Assembly: GCA_965153355.1 (NCBI GenBank)
Contig: OZ231127.1
Span: 85,684,001-85,748,000, forward strand
From: Flaccisagitta enflata
Lineage: Eukaryota > Chaetognatha > Sagittoidea > Aphragmophora
Direction: 5' to 3'
Length of the DNA stretch: 64,000 nucleotides
In this document: in pieces, positions 57,241-64,000 of the stretch
How positions within the stretch are numbered: position 1 is the stretch's first letter
Layout of the letters: every line of letters starts with the position of its first letter
Made by a program: the position numbers and the translations under genes
The notes under the pieces: model-generated
What the model saw: the letters and a program-made list of their open reading frames with translations, nothing else
Told to the model about the DNA's origin: nothing
Databases searched by the model: none

Positions 57241-57770
57241 CAGCAACCTGGACTAAGGTACTTGAGTAAGTCTTAAGTAATTCTCAAGTAAGAAATTTTT
57301 ACTTGAGACTCACTTAAAGTATCTATCGTGAATATCCTCCAAATCAGGTAGTGGTTACCAAGTTAGCAAGTTGGCCACTGACCCAGCCCATTTTGTTACT
57401 ATCGATGAACCCGGCAATAACGTATACCAAGGGATTAATAATTTTTATCTGTCATAGGCATTATCATCGGGAAAAAAGTCGAAGTCAGTCTTCGACTTTT
57501 TGACATATTCGAGAGAAACAGGGTTTTCATTTTCTTATTAGGAAGTTGAGGGTCTCCTAGGGCAGATTGGGGCCTCCACTGAAATTGATAGGGTAAGTAA
57601 ATTGGATAATTCTCTTTTATTTGGCGCCAAGCAGAATGCTCTACGACTAATACTTTTCGCGCTATGATTTTTTACGAAAAATTTAAATAGTATTTTTTTC
57701 GATTTTTTTTTATTTTGTGTAAGATCAATAAAGGAGTCTATTCATGTTTACTTGAGCATGCAAATACAAA
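57241..57770. other. Spacer, no gene seen
   Basis: CTTGAGTAAGTCTTAAGTAA-type short repeats near 57255-57315. Otherwise plain. Confidence 0.5.
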
Positions 57771-58085
57771 AAAAATGTTTATGAGCACAGCTGCTCATCT
57801 GTGAGGGCGTTTTTGAGCATTTTAGCTCATTTAGCTCACTTAGCTCAGTCTGTTCTTTCTGATTTTAAATAGGATAAATGAATGAATATTTTCATACTTG
57901 TTTAAGCAAGCAAATAAAAGAAATATGTCAGTGAACAGAGCTGCTCATCTCTGAGAGTGTTTTTAAGTATTCTAGCTCATTTAGCTCATTTAGCTTGCTG
58001 TTTTTCTCTGTCAGTAAGCAAAGCTGGCTGTCTGGTTGAATCATTTCGAAGATTTTAGCTCATCTAGCTCATTTGGCTCGGTTCT
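57770..58085 (+). repeat. Degenerate tandem repeat around AGCTCATTTAGCTCA
   Basis: Three loose units with CAGCTGCTCATCT, GAGNGTNTTT and AGCTCATTTAGCTCA. Confidence 0.65.
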
Positions 58086-58261
58086 ATTTTTCTCTGATTT
58101 TCAGTGTAATCAATACATACAATCGCTTTTGATTTGATCCAATAAATAAAAAAAAATTCAATGACTGAAGACAAAAGCAGGGTGAAAAGTGACCAATGCT
58201 AACGACTTTTTTCCTCACGGCGACAGCCGCCATTACTGGTATTACTGCCCATACGATAATT

Positions 58262-58631
58262 AACAAGGCCAACACCTATAAGTCGCGTGCGAGACTTACA
58301 GACTAAGAATGACTTAAACTGACTTAGAATGAGTTAGAATGACTTTCACTGACTTAAAATGACCTAAAATGACCAAATAGGACTTAAAATGACTAAAAAA
58401 CTTAATGACCAAAAATGACTTAAAAATAACTTAAAATGACTTAAAATGACTCAAAATGACTTAGAATAACTATTAATGACTTAAAATGACTTAAAATGAC
58501 CAAAGCGTTGACGTTATGTTACAAAATAGTAAAATGTGACGGATGGACGGACCGACGGACCGACGGACCGACGGACCGACGGACCAACGGACGGACCGAC
58601 AAAGCGGGGTGTAGAGTCGCGTGACTAAAAA
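58262..58631 (-). repeat. Family P repeat with internal (ACTTAAAATG)n
   Basis: AACAAGGCCAACACCTATAA and GTCGCGTGCGAGAC, a 10-bp minisatellite from about 58300 to 58500, a (GGACCGAC)n core, then GTAGAGTCGCGTGACTAAAA. The terminal hairpin is shortened. Confidence 0.75.
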
Positions 58632-59212
58632 GAAGTAGAAATAAAGACTTTTAAAGTAATTCAGGCGGATTTCCACCAGTCTAGGGTTCGTATGAGTAGG
58701 CTATTACGCTAGCGCGTCACATTGGCCAGCACCATATCTCAAACTCATGACCGGCCTGAATACTTTGTTCCGCCGTATGTATCGAGAGAGCTCCTGGAAT
58801 TTCTGTAGCATCTGGATTTTTCTATCTATTTTTATAAGTTATTGGAATCTGATATGCAAAGGGCTACAGGAATCACAAGACAATGTTGATAACCTTTTTA
58901 TGTGCAAAAGGTTTCTTTTTTTTATTCAAAAATAATAGATATAAAGTCTAACATATAGTTAAAACTCATTTTGACTGTGCATAAAATGAACGACTTTACA
59001 ATGAAGAATTTATCTTGAAGCTTCAATATGCGAATGAGGATATTGATGCTGACTTCAATTGCTTTTCTTTCTTCGTCATTTCTCCCTCTCCTCTTTTCCT
59101 TCTTCTTCTTTTTCTTCTTCTTCAACTTTTTGTTCGACTTCCAAGACTTGCCGATATCTCCCTTGTAAACCCTGCTCGCGGCTCCATGAAGAGGCCTGAC
59201 CTGCGCGCGACA
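58632..59212. other. Spacer, no gene supported
   Basis: Several 60-codon frames without motifs. A CTTCTTCTT run lies near 59100. Confidence 0.45.
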
Positions 59213-59345
59213 TAGGACGTATACACGACTTCCTCAGTCGTAGACTGATGGGCAGGAGTGGTAACGCTCTAGAAGCGACTGGGTGATGGACGGACGGACG
59301 GACGGACCAAAATGTGGCTTTTCTAAAGAGTCGCGTGTCCATGAC
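59213..59345 (-). repeat. Family P repeat, diverged copy
   Basis: GACGTATACACGACTTCC, GGGCAGGAGTGGTAACGC, a (GGAC)n core and GAGTCGCGTGTCCATGACC then AAAA. Confidence 0.7.
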
Positions 59346-59350
59346 CAAAA

Positions 59351-59450
<100 letters not shown>

Positions 59451-59616
59451 GCCAAGCCCAGGGGGAGTTGAAAACTGAGGTCTTTTTTGGAAATGGGAAA
59501 TCTGAAGCCTCAGCTGCAAACCTGCGACCAATCATCCAATCATCTTATCACTCAATCCCAACAAACTCGATGACGTGGCACTTCCCACCTGAAACGGAAA
59601 CAAGAATAGTCGCCAA

Positions 59617-60836
59617 AGCGTTAGATGGTCAGCGGTACCCTTGCGCTGCTTAAGTAGGTTGTGCTTGAAGTTGAATGGGGAGCAGGGCAGTGACTCCGAA
59701 GGGGTCGATGACTTATGCTTTCACACATATGGGGATTTTTCTCCTCCTTCTTCTTCTCCTCCTATGTACCTCCGTTCGCCCCCCCCTCGACTCAAATCTT
59801 AGCCTCGAGGCCCAAATCCCAGTCTCGAGGCCCAAATCCCTGTTTATACACCGTCTTTAAATCGAAATGCTACTAGCCCAAAAACCTACAAATTTTCAGT
59901 GAATGTTGGTAACAACTGACTATATTGTCATGTCAAAACTCATTTTTTGATACTGAATAGTTTTGGGACAGCAATACTAACGGAAAATGCCCAATTTTTA
60001 GGGCTGAATCTTTTTTTCTTGCTTTGTATGCGAAGACTTGTCTTCATCAATGTACAGGTGTCAACAAAATTGAGCTACAACTCCGGGGTTGGTCTCATAC
60101 CATAGAAAATGTTTCAGAGATTACACATTTACCAAAAAAATTGAAAGAAGTTGGGGATATTTTGAGGTTATCATTGGTTTTTGACATTCATTGCTAAGAT
60201 CCAGACTGTCAATTATATGAAAATCATACAAATCTTCATAAACACAATAAAATAATGAAATTATAACTTATATTCATGATTTGTAACTCTCCAATTAAGA
60301 CCAACCCCAGGGTTCAAGCTTACTTAATCAGGAAAAAAACAATAAAAAAAGATATTTTTCCAAGTATAGCCGGGACTAATTGATTTTTTCCATAAAATTG
60401 ATAGCTTTTCTATGCTTTATTGACCCCCGAATTATTAAGTATTAAAATCTGAGTTTTGGCATGACAAAATGGTCAGTTATTACCATTATTCACTGAAAAT
60501 TTGAAGGTTTTGGGGCTGGTAGTTTTAGAGCTACAAAGGTTTACTATTTGCCATTTCAATTTAAAGACAGTGTAGGCCCAAATCCCATCCTCAAGGCTCA
60601 TAAGTGGAATTTGGGCTTCAAGGATGAGATTTGAGCCTTGAGGATAGGATTTTAGCCTCAAGGTTGGGATTTGGGCCTCGAGACTGGGATTTGGGCCTTG
60701 AGACGGGGATTTGAGCTTTGAGGCTATGATTATAATCAGGGGGGGGGGGACAAAGACGGACGGAGGAGAAGAAAGAGGAGAAAATTCTTCATGTGTGTGA
60801 AAGCATAGGTCATCGATCCCTTTGGGGCCGCTGCCC
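59617..60836 (+). mobile_element. Q element H with nested foldback
   Basis: Head TTAGATGGTCAGCGGTACCC, a GACTCCGAAGGGGTC hairpin, ATGACTTATGCTTTCACACA. The inverted arm is ATGTGTGTGAAAGCATAGGT then CATCGATCCC, closing GGGGCCGCTGCCC. Inside, CTCGAGGCCCAAATCCC units (59795-59845, 60575-60730) flank an AT-rich foldback at about 59850-60555 (AAATTTTCAGTGAATGTTGG left, ATTCACTGAAAATTTGAAGG right, GGGGTTGGTCTCATAC and AGACCAACCCCAGGG inside). No gene. Confidence 0.75.
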
Positions 60837-61385
60837 AAAAAAGAAAAGAAATGAAATGAAGTGGAATGGCAGTTGGAAAACTGATGGATAGGGATTGAAA
60901 GGGGAATGGAAAGGAGAGCGTGTGTGGGTGGAAAGGAAAGAATAAAAAAGAGAGAGAATAGGAAATGGAATGAACAAAGACAGGGGAGAAAAAGAAAGGA
61001 AAAATAGACAGGTAAAGTGAGTCCTTGACTTAGAATAAGAATATAAAAGGATCAAAATACTTTTCATAATGAAGTTCGGCAAGGCAAGTCGAGAGTGACA
61101 GTAACAAACTAACATACTAACATACTAACATACTAACATACTAACATACTAACATAAAAACATACTAACTTACTAACATGATGCAATAACTGCCCGTTTA
61201 CGACAAAAAAGTTTTTAAAAAAATCAATGACTGACGGGCGGACTAATTGACGGTCAAAGCGATATTGGTTTTTTTTCAGTGGATTCACACACAATTTATG
61301 ATAAATCATTCAGCTTTTTTTTTCATTTGAATTGTTTTGTAGATTGTGAATTGTAAAAATTCAAGCCCAACAGGCTGAATTCCCC
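60837..61385. other. Spacer with (ACATACTA)n
   Basis: AAAGGAATGG-type purine-rich DNA, then ACATACTA tandem units at 61110-61180. A minus-strand 101-codon frame at 60810-61115 looks composition-driven. Confidence 0.5.
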
Positions 61386-61512
61386 AAAGTCCCTTTCCAT
61401 ACACCGACGACAGATATCCTCTTGAGTGGTAATGACAGAATCCGCCAGAGTAAAAATGCAAATGGCGCTATCAGCGAAACGACGGAATAAACAATAATCC
61501 GATCCATGATGT
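61386..61512 (-). other. Small unassigned frame with one membrane-like segment
   Basis: A minus-strand ATG near 61508 opens about 47 codons (MDRIIVYSVVSLIAPFAFLL then WRILSLPLKRISVV). The hydrophobic start could be a signal anchor or part of an exon (a weak GTGTAT donor lies inside). No homology is recognised and it may be chance. Confidence 0.2.
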
Positions 61513-61567
61513 TCTATGGCTACATATCAGGAAAAGTTGGCTCTATCATAATACGTTTTGTCACACA

Positions 61568-61750
<183 letters not shown>

Positions 61751-61854
61751 GAAAGAAGATAAAGTGTTTGAGATTAGTGATCAAGATGGGCTAGAGATTT
61801 GTCGGTTTTGGGATGTACTTTCATTCTTTCAGAAAAGTGCCGACGAAATGAGCA

Positions 61855-63010
61855 GAGAAAAGATAAATGAGCAGAGAAAGGATAAATGAGCAGAGAAAGG
61901 ATAAATGAGCAGAGAAAAGATGAATGAGCAGGTAAAGGATAAATGAGCAGAGAAAAGATAAATGAGCAGAGAAAGGATAAATGAGCAGAGAAAGGAAAAA
62001 TGAGCAGAGAAAGGATGAATGAGCAGAGAAAGGATAAATGAGCAGGTAAAGGATAAATGAGCAGAGAAAAGATAAATGAGCAGAGAAAGGATAAATGAGC
62101 AGAGAAAGGATAAATGAGCAGAGAAAGGATAAATGAGCAGAGAAAGGATAAATGAGCAGAGAAAGGATAAATGAGCAGAGAAAGGATAAATGAGCAGAGA
62201 AAGGATAAATGAGCAGAGAAAGGATAAATGAGCAGAGAAAGGATAAGTATGAAGAGCAAGAATAGATGAGCAGAGTAGGGATAAATGAGCAGAGAAAGGT
62301 AAATGAGCAGAGGATAAATGAGCAGAGAAAGGATAAATGAGCAGAGAAAGGATGAATGAGCAGGTAAAGGATAAATGAGCAGAGTAGGGATAAATGAGCA
62401 GAGAAAGGATAAATGAGCAGAGAAAGGATAAATGAGCAGAGAAAGGAAAAATGAGCAGAGAAAGGATGAATGAGCAGAGAAAGGAAAAGTGGGCAGGGTA
62501 GGGATAAATGAGCAGAGGAAGGATAAATGAGCAGATAAAGAATAAATGAGCAGAGAAAGGATAAATGAGCAGAAAAAGGATAAATGAGCATAGAAAGGAT
62601 AAGTATGAAGAGCAAGAATAGATGAGCAGAGTAGGGATAAATGAAGAGAGAAAGTGTAAATGAGCAGAGAAAAGATTAATGAGCAGAGAAAGGATAAATA
62701 AGCAGAGAAAGGGTAAATAAGCAGAGAAAGGATAAATAAGCAGAGAAAGTGTAAATGAGCAGAGGAAGGATAAATGAGCAGAGAAAGTATAAAAAAGCAG
62801 AGAAAGGGTAAATAAGCAGAGAAAGGATAGATGAGCAGAGTAGGGATAAATGAAGAGAGAAGCAGTAAATGAGCAGGGTAGGGATGAATAAGCAGAGAAA
62901 GGATAAATAAGCAGAGAAAGGATAGATGAGCAGAGTAGGGATACATGAGCAGAGTAGGGATACATGAGGAGAGTAGGCATAGATGAGCAGGATAGGGATA
63001 ATGGAGCAGA
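61855..63010 (+). repeat. 19-bp minisatellite (TAAATGAGCAGAGAAAGGA)
   Basis: About 60 tandem copies with variants (GCAGGTAAAGG, GCAGAGTAGGG, AAATAAGCAG) and two inserted GTATGAAGAGCAAGAATAGA units, 340 bp apart, which mark a higher-order duplication. Overlapping minus-strand frames of more than 250 codons arise because the unit has no stop on that strand; they are not genes. Confidence 0.95.
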
Positions 63011-63340
63011 GCTGAGTAGGGAAAATCTCTCACATCTAAACTGTGGATTCGCAAATTCACGCTCTGATGCAAATTGGATTGGACGACTCACAAAGCCCTC
63101 TTTGAATGCCTGAGTGAGCAACGGGGACATGAGCCTGAGCATAAGTGCGAAACCTCAACTTAGTCTTTGAACTAACAGGATGAAAAATTAAGCGATGAAA
63201 GAAGTCACAACGAACTAGTAAAGGATTTAGAAGACGATCTCACAAACTAGATTATAAAGAACGGGAAAATTCCATCTAAAGCTAAAACGAAGATTGACAA
63301 CGTTTGCACAAAAAAAGAACAACGCGGCTGCAAATGGTAA
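63011..63340. other. Spacer, no gene seen
   Basis: Plain sequence. Confidence 0.5.
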
Positions 63341-63900
63341 CGGAAGGGAGCAGTTGGAAGCAGCGGATGGAAGTGGTTGGAAGTGGTGAATTGCGGCTTT
63401 AAGCGGTTGGAAGCGGATGGAAGTGGCTAAGGATACCGGAGTAATAAGCGCCTCAGTGGAAGCAATTGGATGCAGATAGAACCGGATGGTAGCAGTCAGA
63501 AGCGGTTGTAGGTGGTTGGGAGTGGCGAATAGTATTTGATGTGGTTGAAAGCTGCCAGATGCGGATGTTAGCGGTCAGAAGCGGTTGAAGGTGGTTGGAA
63601 GTGACGAATAGCAGCTTTATGTGGATAAAAGCTGCCAGATGCGGATGGTAGTGGTTGGAAACAGTTGGAAGCGGTTGGGAGTGGTGAATAGCAGCTTTAT
63701 GTGGTTGAAAGCTGCTAGATGCGGACGGTAGTGGTTGGAAAGAGTTGGAAGCGGTTGGGAGTGGGGAATAGAGGCTTAAGGTAGTTGAAAGCTGCTAGAT
63801 GCGGATGGTAGCCGTAGGAAGAGGGTAGGAGTGGCGATTGGCGAACAGAGGTTGGAAGCAGTTGGAAGTAAATGAAAACGGATGAAAACGGATGGAAATT
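63340..63900 (+). repeat. Degenerate tandem repeat around GGAAGCGGTTGG
   Basis: Short words GCGGTTGGAAG, AGTGGTGAATAGCAGCTTTA and GTGGTTGAAAGCTGC then AGATGCGGATG recur. From 63530 to 63800 they form three or four higher-order units of about 80 to 110 bp. Confidence 0.8.
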
Positions 63901-64000
63901 GGGCTTATAAGCGGGTTCCGGATTCACAGGTCAGCACAAAACCTGGAATAGAATTCCGACAAATCACGAAGTCGAATCGAAGCCGAAAGGAGAGAGAGAG
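63901..64000. other. Window end
   Basis: Plain sequence ending in the start of a GA run. Confidence 0.5.

Noticed and set aside
61855-63010. CRISPR-like array
   Set aside because: The 19-bp units are directly adjacent with no unique spacers, and the genome is eukaryotic.
61774-63142. Minus-strand frames of 432 and 437 codons
   Set aside because: Both arise from a 19-bp minisatellite that lacks stops on that strand; different frames encode the same S-A-H-L-S-F-L-C repeats. No non-repeat domain.

Overview
This is nuclear DNA from an animal with a repeat-laden genome, most likely a marine invertebrate; I cannot name the species. The evidence is spliced genes with GT/AG borders and concordant intron phases, rhodopsin-like GPCR exons, a STAND/NB-ARC signalling ATPase, a CR1/L2-like LINE fragment, a tRNA-derived SINE and internal TTAGGG telomere-type repeats. 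TTAGGG and the gene families fit a cnidarian, sponge, lancelet, hemichordate or mollusc better than an insect or nematode. Nothing looks bacterial, and most long open frames are microsatellites read as protein.

Genes. (1) A GPCR on the minus strand has five coding exons (15406-15575, 13294-13520, 11996-12057, 10931-11029, 10112-10345) covering TM1 to TM6. Every intron phase agrees. The first exon and the TM7 exon were not found. (2) A second GPCR lies mostly in one plus-strand exon (45542-46501). (3) A plus-strand NB-ARC protein occupies one large exon (26723-28852), followed by two tandem copies of a small phase 1-1 exon, one frameshifted. (4) A broken minus-strand gene of the HEEADTR family (24170-25610) sits between inverted repeats of about 480 bp. 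(5) A LINE reverse-transcriptase fragment (20701-22450) is split by another element. Three candidate exons (26140-26428, 31749-31854, 43357-43456, all minus) are weaker.

Repeats. Two dispersed non-autonomous families dominate, and I could not assign either to a known class. Family P (my label; more than 20 copies) has GC-rich hairpins at both ends around a CCGT/CGGT tetranucleotide core. Family Q (eight copies, A to H) has a conserved head TGGTCAGCGGTACC, one or two short hairpins in inverted terminal arms, and a variable internal minisatellite. AT-rich foldback palindromes (16.3-17.7, 32.8-33.1, 56.7-57.2 and 59.85-60.55 kb), a fourth foldback type (13.8-15.1 and 36.5-37.3 kb), more than 20 GA/CT arrays, AAC/GTT, GAA, ATT, GGT and GAAA arrays, a 490-bp macrosatellite, a CATCGT minisatellite with a spaced box and a 19-bp minisatellite fill most of the rest.

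Layout: 0-10 kb family P, SINE and microsatellites; 10-15.6 kb GPCR-1 with nested insertions; 15.6-20.2 kb simple repeats and a foldback; 20.3-22.8 kb LINE; 23.3-26.1 kb inverted-repeat element; 26.1-29.9 kb NB-ARC locus; 30-38 kb repeats; 38-42.2 kb purine tracts, Q elements and ATT arrays; 42.2-43.5 kb low-repeat DNA; 43.5-45.4 kb family P and microsatellites; 45.5-46.5 kb GPCR-2; 47-53 kb satellites and telomere-like DNA; 53-64 kb family P, SINE, Q elements, foldbacks and minisatellites. The genes have no visible common pathway; both GPCRs and the NB-ARC protein are signalling or sensing types.
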